Positions 27,709-35,944 of a DNA stretch of 64,000 nucleotides are shown here, piece by piece. The stretch comes from an uncultured Prevotellaceae bacterium (GTDB lineage Bacteria; Bacteroidota; Bacteroidia; Bacteroidales; Bacteroidaceae). How positions within the stretch are numbered: the first letter of the stretch is position 1; the number at the start of each line of letters is the position of its first letter. A program made the position numbers and the translations under genes. Where the stretch lies: the NCBI GenBank assembly GCA_902763615.1, contig CACWSX010000004.1, positions 1-64,000 of the forward strand, read 5' to 3'. The notes under the pieces are model-generated. The model did not search any database. It saw only the letters and a program-made list of their open reading frames with translations, and was not told where the DNA came from.

Positions 27709-28770
27709 TTATTCTATCGTTTTATAGACTGTCGAGGCATTATGACGGCCTTTTAATACATCGAGGATCTCGTCTTCCGTTGAGAGGTTGAAGTCGCCTG
27801 GGATGGTGTTCTTCAGGGCAGCAGCAGCCAATGAATAGTTCAGCTGCATCTGCTTATCGTCAGGATAGAGATTGATGGCATGCAGCCATCCACCCATGAA
27901 GGCATCACCCACACCTACGGGGTCCACCACATCAGGGATATCCATGATGGGCGCCTGCAACAATGTACCTTCCGTCCAGAGCAGGGCCGTCAGCGTATGA
28001 TGATTCGACGAGACGATGTTACGCATACCCATCATCCAGTGTTTCAGTCGCGGATACTGGGCGTGCAGCTCATCAAACCACTCGCCATATTCCTTCATCT
28101 GCATCTCGAAGTTCGAGTCGACAGCGGTAAACGGTGGTTGCGGATGTTGCGAGAGCCAGTCGAACTCGATGGCATCGCCAAACATCATGTCGCAGCGCGA
28201 GAGCATCCGGCTCAGGGTTTCACGAGGTGTGGCGCCCTCATATTTCCACAGGTTCTTGCGATAGTTGATATCGAAGCATACGGTCACACCCAACTCATCG
28301 GCAATATCCAAGGCTTCAAACGTGGCATCAGCAGCCTGCTGCGAGATGGCAGCGGTAATGCCCGATACGCAGAAGAACGTGCAGTCCTTCAGAATCTCCC
28401 GCCAGGGAATCATGCCGGGCTTCAGGTCGTAATAAGCCGAACCAGAGCGGTCGTAGATCACTTTCGCAGCACGCATACCTGCAGGCGGTTCGAAATAATA
28501 GGTACCGATACGTTGGCCGCCATAAAGCACATGCTTGGTGTTTACACCCAACTGCGCCAAGTTCATCGCGCCAGCATGACCTACAGGGGTGTCTGGCAAA
28601 CGGGTGATATACGTCACGTCCTCCCCCTGCGATGCCAGCGATACGGCCACATTGGCCTCGCTGCCACCATACTTGCTGGTGAACATATCGCCCTGCGTCA
28701 GTCTCAGATGACCGGGCTTTGAGAATCGGAGCAACAACTCTCCGAAGGTGACAATTTTCTGTCTCATCAT
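27709..28770 (-). CDS. kdgK: PfkB-family sugar kinase, probably 2-keto-3-deoxygluconate kinase
   Basis: 353 residues from the ATG at 28770 (a second ATG at 28767). The frame is open to 28854, but that part only reads through a GTGAAAA repeat tract upstream of the promoter. Ribokinase fold: VTFGELLLRFS at the start, GGSEANVAVSLASQG, and the catalytic motif DPVGVGDAFMGG near the C terminus. KDG kinases phosphorylate 2-keto-3-deoxygluconate from pectin or glucuronate breakdown. KDG specificity is an inference from overall resemblance; a fructokinase or other PfkB kinase is possible. It has its own -7 box. Confidence 0.72.
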   Translation of the reverse strand: MMRQKIVTFGELLLRFSKPGHLRLTQGDMFTSKYGGSEANVAVSLASQGEDVTYITRLPDTPVGHAGAMNLAQLGVNTKHVLYGGQRIGTYYFEPPAGMRAAKVIYDRSGSAYYDLKPGMIPWREILKDCTFFCVSGITAAISQQAADATFEALDIADELGVTVCFDINYRKNLWKYEGATPRETLSRMLSRCDMMFGDAIEFDWLSQHPQPPFTAVDSNFEMQMKEYGEWFDELHAQYPRLKHWMMGMRNIVSSNHHTLTALLWTEGTLLQAPIMDIPDVVDPVGVGDAFMGGWLHAINLYPDDKQMQLNYSLAAAALKNTIPGDFNLSTEDEILDVLKGRHNASTVYKTIE

Positions 28771-28793
28771 GTCTGTTTTTGTGAATAACGCTG

Positions 28794-28801
28794 CAAAGGT
28801 A
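28794..28801 (-). promoter_or_regulatory. -7 box for the sugar kinase-M64 operon
   Basis: The minus strand reads TACCTTTG, 24 bp before the ATG at 28770. The -33 side falls in a GTGAAAA repeat and shows no TTTG. Confidence 0.55.
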
Positions 28802-28810
28802 CAAAAAGAA

Positions 28811-28838
28811 GTGAAAAGTGAAAAGTGAAAAGTGAAAA
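28811..28838. repeat. Tandem heptamer repeat GTGAAAA x4
   Basis: Four perfect copies of GTGAAAA at 28811-28838, preceded by AAGAA. It lies at the -33 position of the kdgK promoter. Short repeats like this are common in Bacteroidota intergenic DNA; copy number may vary by slippage. Confidence 0.9.
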
Positions 28839-28892
28839 ATTTGCTGACGCACATATAAAAGATATGTTAAATCTCAAGCAAACTACTTAATT

Positions 28893-28947
28893 TAGTTTAA
28901 AAACTATATCATTTAGTTGTATCTAACGAAATTTTTTAGTTACTTTG
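28893..28947 (+). promoter_or_regulatory. Candidate promoter and BlaI-type operators in front of blaI
   Basis: TAGTTT-AA-AAACTA (28893-28906) is a perfect inverted repeat, and TTAG-N6-CTAA (28913-28926) is a second, looser dyad. A third half site TTTTAGTT precedes TTACTTTG (28940-28947), a 7/8 match to the -7 box. The dyads would place a dimeric repressor over the promoter. The sites differ from the staphylococcal TACA/TGTA operator. Confidence 0.5.
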
Positions 28948-29006
28948 CGCTCAGATATTGAAAACGACGCGATAATTGATTGAAAACCAAAAGTATTTTA
29001 ACGACA

Positions 29007-29369
29007 ATGAAGAAACTGACAAATAAAGAAAAGGAAATCATGGATCTGTATTGGGCGCACGGTCCGATGTTCGTCAAGGAACTCCTGGAGTACTACGACG
29101 AACCCCGTCCGCACTTCAATACCCTGTCCACGATGGTTCGCATACTGGAGAAGGAAGGCTATCTCGACCACAAGCAGTTCGGCAACACCTACCAGTATTT
29201 CCCCCTCATCAGCGAGGCGGAATACGGTCGGAAGTCGATTGCGGGTGTCATCAAGAACTACTTCAACGACTCCTACCTCTCAGCCGTCTCCTCGTTTGTC
29301 AAGGAGGAGAAGATTTCCGTAGAAGAACTGAAAGAACTCATCGATCAAATCGAGAACAACCATGACTGA
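29007..29369 (+). CDS. blaI: BlaI/MecI-family transcriptional repressor
   Basis: 120 residues from the ATG at 29007; a TTG at 28980 in frame is less likely. Winged-helix protein with the family opening LTNKEKEIMDLYWAHGPMFVKEL, then FNTLSTMVRILEKEGYLDHKQFGNTYQYFPLIS, the recognition helix and wing of BlaI. It is cleaved or released when a BlaR1-type sensor is activated. It overlaps the BlaR1-like gene by 8 bp. No beta-lactamase gene is nearby, so the regulated target is unknown and may be this operon itself. Confidence 0.92.
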   Translation: MKKLTNKEKEIMDLYWAHGPMFVKELLEYYDEPRPHFNTLSTMVRILEKEGYLDHKQFGNTYQYFPLISEAEYGRKSIAGVIKNYFNDSYLSAVSSFVKEEKISVEELKELIDQIENNHD

Positions 29370-31050
29370 TTTTCTGATCTACGACCTGAAGGTGGCCCTG
29401 CTCATCGCGGTATTCTATATGTTCTACCGCCTGCTGCTGGCCCGCGAGACCTTCCACCACATCAACCGCATCGTGCTTCTGACGACGGCTGTGGCCAGTT
29501 ATGTGCTGCCCCTCTGTGTCATCACCATCCACGAGACGGTGGTGATGCAGCAGACGCCGACGGTGACCATCGATGGACTGCAGGCATCAGCCTACGAGCC
29601 CGCATCGACACCTCTGTGGCAGATCGTCTTGCCTATCCTGTTTGTCATAGGCGTGGCAGCGGCTACAGGCCATACCCTCTGTTCGCTCATCAGGATCATC
29701 CGTCTTATCAGCCATAGCGAGCAGCATCCGCAGGCCGACGGCACCACGATCTGCGTGACCGGTAACGCAGACCTTGCGCCCTTCAGCTGGATGCACTATA
29801 TAGTCATGAATCGTAGCGACTACGAGACAAACGATGCCGCTATACTCGCTCATGAACGGGGACATATCCGCCTGCACCACTCGTGCGATGTGATCCTCGT
29901 GGATCTCCTCACCGCCCTGCAATGGTTCAACCCCGCCATGTGGATGCTGCGCTCCGACCTGCGCGCCATCCACGAGTACGAGGCCGATGCAGCGGTGCTC
30001 TCTCAAGGCATCAATGCGCGTCAATATCAATACCTGTTAATCACAAAAGCCGGTGGTATCGGCGGGTACTCCCTTGCCAACGGCATCACTCACAGTGCCC
30101 TCAAAAACCGAATCACAATGATGTTACATACCAAATCCCAGCGCCGCAATTATCTGAAGTTGCTCGCCCTGCTGCCCATCGTGGGCGTCACACTCGCCCT
30201 CAACGCAGAGACCGTTACGGACTACGTCTACAATAACGACGAGCCCCAGAAACAAGTGCCCGTGAAGAAGGGCAAGAAAAACGCTACCATCAAGACCAAT
30301 GGCAATACAACCATACAGGTGGTAGAGGCTCAAGACCAGAAGACTGAGGCCGAAGCCCCAAAGACCGAGCAAAAGGAACAAAAGGGGGAAGTTGTAGTAG
30401 TTGGCTACGCTACACCTAACGAACGGGCAGAAGCACCTCGAGATGTCTTCGATGTGGTCGAGAAGATGCCCGAATTCCCTGGCGGACCACAAGAACTCTT
30501 CGGTTTCCTCGCCAAGACCATCAAATACCCGGCTGAGGCAGAGAAGGCCGGCACACAAGGGCGTGTCATCGCCACCTTCGTGGTTAGGAAAGACGGCAGC
30601 ATCAGCGATGCCCACGTCGTGAAGTCGGTCGATCCCCTACTTGATGCCGAGGCCCTCCGCGTAATCAACGCCATGCCCGCCTGGACACCTGGCTCACAGA
30701 GCGGCAAGCCCGTGAATGTGAAATACACCATTCCCATCACCTTCCGCCTTGATGGCAAGACCAAAGAAGCACCGGCAGCCGTAGGCATTTTCACGCCAAC
30801 AGAGACTTCCCAGAAATCATCCGATGTCGTGAAATACGAAGGGACAGTCAAATACAATAACGTGAGAACCATCCGCGCCGCAGAGACACCACTGGTCGTT
30901 GTTGACGATAAGACCATCGATTTCGAGAAGATGAAGGACATCGATCCCAAGACCATCGAGAAAATGACGGTGCTGAAAGACAAGGCCGCTACCGATCTCT
31001 ATGGTGACAAGGCCAAGCATGGCGTCATCGTCATCACCACGAAGAAATAA
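29362..31050 (+). CDS. BlaR1-type M56 metallopeptidase with TonB and SusC-plug-like C terminus
   Basis: 562 residues. Membrane helices at about 5-27, 35-56 and 86-112, then the M56 zinc-protease motif HERGH (164-168) with EYEAD (205-209), and a fourth helix at about 264-282. The periplasmic part holds EVVVVGYATPN (about 343-353), a TonB C-terminal domain (about 375-463) and a final segment (about 508-562) resembling the plug of SusC-type TonB-dependent receptors (TVLKDKAATDLYGDKAKHG, VIVITTKK). It has no penicillin-sensing domain. M56 proteases cut their BlaI partner in response to an outside signal. Here the sensor may couple to an outer-membrane receptor or to TonB. Confidence 0.85.
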   Translation: MTDFLIYDLKVALLIAVFYMFYRLLLARETFHHINRIVLLTTAVASYVLPLCVITIHETVVMQQTPTVTIDGLQASAYEPASTPLWQIVLPILFVIGVAAATGHTLCSLIRIIRLISHSEQHPQADGTTICVTGNADLAPFSWMHYIVMNRSDYETNDAAILAHERGHIRLHHSCDVILVDLLTALQWFNPAMWMLRSDLRAIHEYEADAAVLSQGINARQYQYLLITKAGGIGGYSLANGITHSALKNRITMMLHTKSQRRNYLKLLALLPIVGVTLALNAETVTDYVYNNDEPQKQVPVKKGKKNATIKTNGNTTIQVVEAQDQKTEAEAPKTEQKEQKGEVVVVGYATPNERAEAPRDVFDVVEKMPEFPGGPQELFGFLAKTIKYPAEAEKAGTQGRVIATFVVRKDGSISDAHVVKSVDPLLDAEALRVINAMPAWTPGSQSGKPVNVKYTIPITFRLDGKTKEAPAAVGIFTPTETSQKSSDVVKYEGTVKYNNVRTIRAAETPLVVVDDKTIDFEKMKDIDPKTIEKMTVLKDKAATDLYGDKAKHGVIVITTKK

Positions 31051-31066
31051 CACATCTCTCTCTTAA

Positions 31067-32185
31067 ATGAATAAAGTAGCAATACTCATCCTCGCCCTTG
31101 TGTCGGTCCTCTCCGCCAAGGGCGAGGTTTCTGCGAAAAAGAAGGTCGTGGAGCCCGTCGCCGCCGATTCCCTCACCCTCCTCATTCAGGCCGGCGACAG
31201 CCTGATGCAGCAGTACAACACTTTCGAGGCCCTGAGATACTACCAGCAGGCCTTCGCGATGAAAGACACGCTGGAAAGCCGCACGAAGCTCGCCGACTGC
31301 TACTACAAGCGCGCCAACTACCGCCAGACGGCCGACCTGCTGAAGACGGTTGATGCCGGCGAACTCTCACACGAGGCCTTCCGAGAGCTGGCCCTCAGCT
31401 ATCAGAAGATGGGCGAGAATGAGGCCTTTATCTACTGGGCAAGCAATCTGACGAACCGCTTCCCGATGGATGGCGAGATCGTGGCAGGACTCACCCTCGC
31501 CCACGCCCGAGCCAACCAACCGGAGAAAGGCATCATCTGCGGCATGAAATACTGTCAAAGGGACACCACGAACATCCTGGTAAACCGCGCGCTGGCTGAT
31601 GCGTGGTTCATGAACCGAGACTTCAAAGCGGCCAGCAAGCTCTACGAACGGCTGATGCAACAGGGCGACTCCACCTTCAACACCCTCTACTCCGCAGGCA
31701 TGTGCTACACCCGCCTCGACAGTCTCGAACTCGCCTACAAGCTCTTCGTGCCCGCCTTCCTCCTCAGCGGCATGCAACATGCCGGCTGCGCCTACCGCCT
31801 CGGGGTGGTCTGCGTCGATACCGGACGACTCGACGAGGGCATCGGCTATCTGGATCTCGCCACCAGGCTCCTGCTGCCCGACACCACGACGATGAAGGCC
31901 ATCACCCTCTCACAAGGCGAAGCCTACTACTGGATGCGTCAGTACGATAAAGCCATAGAGGCCTGGAAGAAACACCTGGCATACAACCCCACCTCCATCG
32001 CTACCTATTACAACATCGCCAACGCCATCTACTACTATCTCCCCGACCGCAAACCAGCCAAGACCTACTACGAGCGATTCCTCGAACTCGCCCGCAAAGA
32101 GCCGAACCCGAACGCCCAACTCCAGGAGATGATGGCTAAAGCCGAAGAACTTCTTCGAAAAGATTTTTCTGAAAAACGAAAATAA
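31067..32185 (+). CDS. Exported tetratricopeptide-repeat protein
   Basis: 372 residues with a signal peptide (about 1-22) and helical TPR-like pairs through most of its length (for example TFEALRYYQQAFAMKDT, KLADCYYKRANYRQTADLL, YDKAIEAWKKHLAYNPTSIA). It is probably periplasmic and mediates protein contacts. It starts 16 bp after the BlaR1-like gene, so it is the third gene of that operon; a TPR partner for BlaR1/TonB genes is common in Bacteroidota, but its job is not known. Codons end strongly in C or G compared with the dcw genes. Confidence 0.8.
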   Translation: MNKVAILILALVSVLSAKGEVSAKKKVVEPVAADSLTLLIQAGDSLMQQYNTFEALRYYQQAFAMKDTLESRTKLADCYYKRANYRQTADLLKTVDAGELSHEAFRELALSYQKMGENEAFIYWASNLTNRFPMDGEIVAGLTLAHARANQPEKGIICGMKYCQRDTTNILVNRALADAWFMNRDFKAASKLYERLMQQGDSTFNTLYSAGMCYTRLDSLELAYKLFVPAFLLSGMQHAGCAYRLGVVCVDTGRLDEGIGYLDLATRLLLPDTTTMKAITLSQGEAYYWMRQYDKAIEAWKKHLAYNPTSIATYYNIANAIYYYLPDRKPAKTYYERFLELARKEPNPNAQLQEMMAKAEELLRKDFSEKRK

Positions 32186-32186
32186 A

Positions 32187-32218
32187 TTTGGAACTTATCT
32201 CTTTTTTTCCTATCTTTG
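32187..32218 (+). promoter_or_regulatory. Bacteroidota promoter for the cytidylate-kinase-like gene
   Basis: TTTG at 32187-32190, 20 bp, then TATCTTTG at 32211-32218. It overlaps an in-frame ATG at 32216, so the ATG at 32249 is the real start. Confidence 0.8.
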
Positions 32219-32248
32219 CCACGGAGTTACGCTAAAAGTGAGAAAGTC

Positions 32249-32920
32249 ATGATTAATCTAAAACAAAAATTCGTTGTTACGATAAACCGCGAGCTTGGCA
32301 GCGGAGGTCGTACTGTTGGCCAGAAACTGGCAGAGAAATTGCAAGTTCCGTTCTACGACAAGGCACTCATCAAGGCTCTTGAAGAGATGTATCATCTCGA
32401 TGTCGAGGCCATTGAGAAACTGAAGGGGCGCAGCCATAGTTGGTGGTCGGAATTCAAGCGCACCATGACCATAGGCTACCAGTATAATGCCAACTACTAT
32501 CGCTCAGGGAGTTCCAACGAGCCCGACTTGCTCACCACCGACGAGATGTTTAAGGCTGAACAGGAAATTCTGAAGGGTATTGCCAAGGATGGATCGTGCG
32601 TCGTAGCAGGCCGCAGCGGTTTCTTCGTGTTCCGTGACCATCCCAACCGCTTGAGCATACTTATCCAAGCCTCGATGGACTTCCGTGTGAAGCGTGTCGC
32701 CAACAAGCAGCACATCACCTCCGAAGAGGCGCGCAAGATCATCGAAAAGGTCGACAAGATGCGCGAGAACTATGTAAACAAATACACCAAGTCTTCGCGC
32801 TACGACACCCGCAACTACGACCTCGTCATCACCGCTGATGGCAAAACGGAAGACGAAATCGTAGACATCATTCTCCGCTATATCGGACAGTATAAAACAG
32901 ACAGTTTCACTTACCTATAG
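32249..32920 (+). CDS. Cytidylate-kinase-like family protein
   Basis: 223 residues from the ATG at 32249, chosen because the promoter covers the earlier ATG. P-loop kinase of the Cytidylate_kinase2 family: VVTINRELGSGGRTVGQKLAEKL holds the nucleotide loop, FYDKALIKALEEM follows, and VVAGRSGFFVFRDHPN resembles the CMP-binding region. Its length matches the family, but the family is distinct from the main CMP kinase (Cmk), and activity is unproven. It stands alone, closed by a strong terminator. Confidence 0.85.
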   Translation: MINLKQKFVVTINRELGSGGRTVGQKLAEKLQVPFYDKALIKALEEMYHLDVEAIEKLKGRSHSWWSEFKRTMTIGYQYNANYYRSGSSNEPDLLTTDEMFKAEQEILKGIAKDGSCVVAGRSGFFVFRDHPNRLSILIQASMDFRVKRVANKQHITSEEARKIIEKVDKMRENYVNKYTKSSRYDTRNYDLVITADGKTEDEIVDIILRYIGQYKTDSFTYL

Positions 32921-32923
32921 AAA

Positions 32924-32959
32924 AAAAGAAAGCCGCTCAAATCTGAGCGGCTTTCTTTT
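32924..32959. terminator. Bidirectional intrinsic terminator
   Basis: A 16-bp perfect stem (core AAAGCCGCTCA / TGAGCGGCTTT) with a 4-nt loop at 32940-32943, an A-run on the left and a T-run on the right. It serves the kinase gene on the plus strand and the aromatic-rich lipoprotein gene on the minus strand. Confidence 0.9.
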
Positions 32960-32968
32960 CATTATTAT

Positions 32969-33538
32969 TTATTTGTTGATGCGGTCGGGATTCACAAACC
33001 TCTTCGGCTTCTCAACATTGTTTGTGCTGTCAGTTGCTGCTGCACCACGTGTGCGAGCCCAGTAGTAGTCATCGTACCATGAGTCATAGCCCCAGTAGTA
33101 GTCATCCCAATAAGTGTACGGGTGGCTGACGTTGTAGAGGTCGAAGTCAACTGGCTTGCCACCATCGTTGATCGTTCCGGTGAAACGGCTGGAATTCAGA
33201 TGATAGTTAGAGATGTAGATCGTACTGCCCTCTTCGATGAAGTAAACTTTGATAACACCATTGTTTACTGTCCAGTCAATGTGGTTTGCCACATAGTCCC
33301 AAGGAGCATTGCTATAGTAGTCGACCCAGTAGCCTGAGCCACTTGAATAGGTGTATGGATCTCTCAGAAAGGTGATCTCCGTGTAGGTGGCATCGTAGGT
33401 ATAGTCGCCCCAATAGGTTGAGATGTACATATTTCCTTTCCAAGTACCCTCAAGGGTGTTTGCGATGTATTCATCCTCGCAAGAGGTGAAAGCCAGTGCC
33501 ATCATCGCCATCATCAGCATTGTAAACATCTTCTTCAT
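32969..33538 (-). CDS. Small lipoprotein with Tyr/Trp/Asp-rich tail
   Basis: 189 residues from the ATG at 33538; the longer frame to 33571 adds residues upstream of the methionine-rich signal MKKMFTMLMMAMMALAFTSC. Lipobox Cys at about 20. The next 110 residues look like a beta-barrel with a lipocalin-like opening (NTLEGTWKGNMY). A tail rich in Tyr, Trp and Asp (YWDDYYWGYDSWYDDYYW) follows, then a charged end. Not recognised. The tail suggests carbohydrate, metal or protein contact but this is speculation. A -7 box lies at 33591-33598, leaving a leader of about 50 nt. Confidence 0.7.
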   Translation of the reverse strand: MKKMFTMLMMAMMALAFTSCEDEYIANTLEGTWKGNMYISTYWGDYTYDATYTEITFLRDPYTYSSGSGYWVDYYSNAPWDYVANHIDWTVNNGVIKVYFIEEGSTIYISNYHLNSSRFTGTINDGGKPVDFDLYNVSHPYTYWDDYYWGYDSWYDDYYWARTRGAAATDSTNNVEKPKRFVNPDRINK

Positions 33539-33590
33539 AACTGTACCCTTTCTTATCTTTAAGTTCGACATTCTTTTTTATTTCACACTG

Positions 33591-33598
33591 CAAAGGTA
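33591..33598 (-). promoter_or_regulatory. -7 box for the aromatic-rich lipoprotein gene
   Basis: The minus strand reads TACCTTTG, a good -7 match about 52 bp before the ATG at 33538. No -33 TTTG is seen at 20 bp. Confidence 0.5.
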
Positions 33599-33612
33599 AG
33601 GTTATTTGAGCA

Positions 33613-33654
33613 TAAAAAAAAGGGAAAATCCCGAAATGTGCAGCGGGATTTCCC
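33613..33654 (-). terminator. Intrinsic terminator of the folP-cdaA-pta-ackA unit
   Basis: On the minus strand GGGAAATCCCG, a 10-nt loop, CGGGATTTTCCC (one bulge), then eight or nine T residues. It lies 25 bp after the ackA stop. Confidence 0.85.
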
Positions 33655-33679
33655 TAAACGTGTGTAGGATATCGGTTTA

Positions 33680-34873
33680 CTACTTCAGCAGGTTCATGGT
33701 GTCAGTAGCAATCATCAGCTCCTCGTCGGTAGGAATAACCACAACTTTCACCTTCGAATCGTCGGCAGAGATGATGGCCTCCTCACCACGGCATTTATTC
33801 TTCTCCTCGTCGAACTTGATGCCCAGGAACTCCATGTTCTTGCAGACTTCAGCACGCATAGAGGTCTGGTTCTCGCCCACACCAGCGGTGAAGACGATGA
33901 CATCGAGACCGCCCATAGCGGCTGCATAGGCACCGATATATTTCTTGATGCGATAGAAGTACATGTCCTGAGCCAGTTTGGCACGAGGATCACCACTCTT
34001 GGCAGCACTCTCCACGTCGCGCATGTCTGAGCTACCTCCTGTGAGACCAGCCACACCACTCTTCTTGTTGAGCAGGTCAGACATACCATCGGCATCGAGA
34101 CCGAGTTTCTTCTCGATGAAGGTCACAGCACCACCGTCGATATCACCAGCGCGGGTACCCATGACGAGACCCTCGAGCGGTGTGAGACCCATAGAGGTAT
34201 CGATACACTTGCCATCAACAACTGCAGCGATAGAACCACCATTACCTACGTGGCAGGTCACCATCTTCGTGCCCTCAGCAGGGATGCCTAAGAACTCACA
34301 GGCACGGGCACTGACATAGCGATGACTGGTGCCATGGAAACCATAACGGCGGATACCATACTTCTCATAGAGTTCGTAGGGGATAGCGTACATAAAGGCC
34401 TTAGGAGGCATGGTCTGATGGAAGGCAGTATCAAATACACCCACCTGAGGCAGACCTGGCATCAGCTCCTTCACGGCATTCACACCCTTCAGGTTTGCGG
34501 GGTTATGCAGTGGCGCAAGGTCAGAGCACTCCTCAAAGGCCTTCAGCACCTCGTCGGTAAGGATTACTGACTTATTGAACTTCTCACCGCCATGTACCAT
34601 ACGATGGCCTACAGCGTCGATCTCGTCGAGACTCTTGATTACACCGATCTCAGGATCCGTCAGCAACGAGAAGATGAACTTCACACCTTCCGTATGCTCA
34701 GGGATATCGTGCATGATTTGTTTTTTCTCACCATTAGCCAGCTTCACCTTTACAAAGGCACCGTCTAAGCCCACACGCTCAGCACCACCACTGGTCATCA
34801 CACTCTTGTCGTCCATGTTGTACAAAGCATACTTGATAGACGATGAGCCACAATTCAATACAAGGATTTTCAT
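33680..34873 (-). CDS. ackA: Acetate kinase
   Basis: 397 residues, the usual length. Converts acetyl phosphate and ADP to acetate and ATP, the substrate-level phosphorylation step of acetate fermentation. ILVLNCGSSSIKYALY at the N terminus and GHRMVHGGEKF, FDTAFHQTMP, YGFHGTSHRYVS and GTRAGDIDGG in order are all ackA signatures. It follows pta by 24 bp, the usual pairing, and is closed by a terminator. Confidence 0.98.
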   Translation of the reverse strand: MKILVLNCGSSSIKYALYNMDDKSVMTSGGAERVGLDGAFVKVKLANGEKKQIMHDIPEHTEGVKFIFSLLTDPEIGVIKSLDEIDAVGHRMVHGGEKFNKSVILTDEVLKAFEECSDLAPLHNPANLKGVNAVKELMPGLPQVGVFDTAFHQTMPPKAFMYAIPYELYEKYGIRRYGFHGTSHRYVSARACEFLGIPAEGTKMVTCHVGNGGSIAAVVDGKCIDTSMGLTPLEGLVMGTRAGDIDGGAVTFIEKKLGLDADGMSDLLNKKSGVAGLTGGSSDMRDVESAAKSGDPRAKLAQDMYFYRIKKYIGAYAAAMGGLDVIVFTAGVGENQTSMRAEVCKNMEFLGIKFDEEKNKCRGEEAIISADDSKVKVVVIPTDEELMIATDTMNLLK

Positions 34874-34897
34874 TTTTACTTATCTCTTAATACTTAA

Positions 34898-35908
34898 TTA
34901 CTTTTTTGCGTCCATAGCCTGGCAGGCAGTGATGGCAATCATGTAGTAGATGTCATCAATAGAGCAGCCACGGGAGAGGTCGTTCACAGGACGGGCGATA
35001 CCCTGAAGCACAGGACCGATGGCGATGGCATCGCCCAAGCGCTGAACCATCTTATAGCCGATATTACCCACTTCGAGGTTGGGGAACACAAGCACATTAG
35101 CCTTACCGGCGATGTCAGAACCTGGAGCCTTCTTGGCACCAACACTCGGGACGAGGGCAGCATCAGCCTGCAGTTCACCGTCGATCTTCAGATCAGGTGC
35201 CATCTCCTTAGCCAGACGTGTGGCCTCGATCACCTTATCACAAACCTCGTGCTTGGCAGAGCCCTTTGTCGAGAAGCTCAGCATAGCCACGCGAGGATCC
35301 TTGAAACCAGCCACGGCCTTTGCCATCTGAGCCGTGCAGACAGCAATCTGCGAGAGCTGATTAGCATCGGGCATCGGGGTCACAGCGACGTCAGCTACGA
35401 CGAGTACACCATCCTCACCATACTGCTTCTGTTTTGAAATCAGCAGCAGACCACCACTCACGCAGGTGATGCCAGGCTGGCACTTAATGATTTGCAAAGC
35501 AGGACGCAGGGTGTCGCCAGTGGTAGAGAGTGCACCGGAAATCTGACCGTCGGCACCCTCAGTCTTGATAATCATACAACCCAGGTACAAGGGATTCTTA
35601 ATCAGTTTGCGGGCCTCCTCGATGGTCATACCCTTACTCTTGCGAATCTCTGCCAGTTTCTCTGCCAGTTCCTCACTCTTCTCATAGTTCTCAGGGTCGA
35701 TGAGAGTGGCCTTGCCAATGTTGGTGAGTCCCTTCTCCTTGGCCAAAGCCTCTACCTTTGCGGGATTACCAATCAGAATGATGTCGGCAAGGTCATCGCC
35801 TAAGGCCTTATCGGCTGCACAGAGTGTACGCTCCTCTTCAGCTTCCGGGAGCACGATGCGCTGCTTGTTACTTTTAGCACGCGCTACAATTTGACTTAAT
35901 AAATCCAT
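34898..35908 (-). CDS. pta: Phosphate acetyltransferase
   Basis: 336 residues, the short form lacking the N-terminal regulatory domains of E. coli Pta (714). Transfers acetyl from acetyl-CoA to phosphate. RIVLPEAEEERTL at the start, GCMIIKTEGADGQISGALSTT, MLSFSTKGSAKHE, and FPNLEVGNIGYKMVQRLG near the C terminus. Together with ackA it makes acetate and ATP. It lies 36 bp after cdaA. Confidence 0.97.
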   Translation of the reverse strand: MDLLSQIVARAKSNKQRIVLPEAEEERTLCAADKALGDDLADIILIGNPAKVEALAKEKGLTNIGKATLIDPENYEKSEELAEKLAEIRKSKGMTIEEARKLIKNPLYLGCMIIKTEGADGQISGALSTTGDTLRPALQIIKCQPGITCVSGGLLLISKQKQYGEDGVLVVADVAVTPMPDANQLSQIAVCTAQMAKAVAGFKDPRVAMLSFSTKGSAKHEVCDKVIEATRLAKEMAPDLKIDGELQADAALVPSVGAKKAPGSDIAGKANVLVFPNLEVGNIGYKMVQRLGDAIAIGPVLQGIARPVNDLSRGCSIDDIYYMIAITACQAMDAKK

Positions 35909-35944
35909 AGTCTGTTTTTTTTATTTATGATGAAAAACAATTTT

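Noticed and set aside
27880-28722. 280-residue open frame antisense to the sugar kinase
   Set aside because: Shadow frame with no recognisable domain or promoter.
28811-28838. CRISPR-like array
   Set aside because: Seven-base tandem units without spacers; the same holds for GTGATACC at 42240-42282.
29007-31050. Beta-lactam resistance operon
   Set aside because: BlaI/BlaR1 families are present but there is no beta-lactamase and no penicillin-sensing domain, so no resistance call is made.
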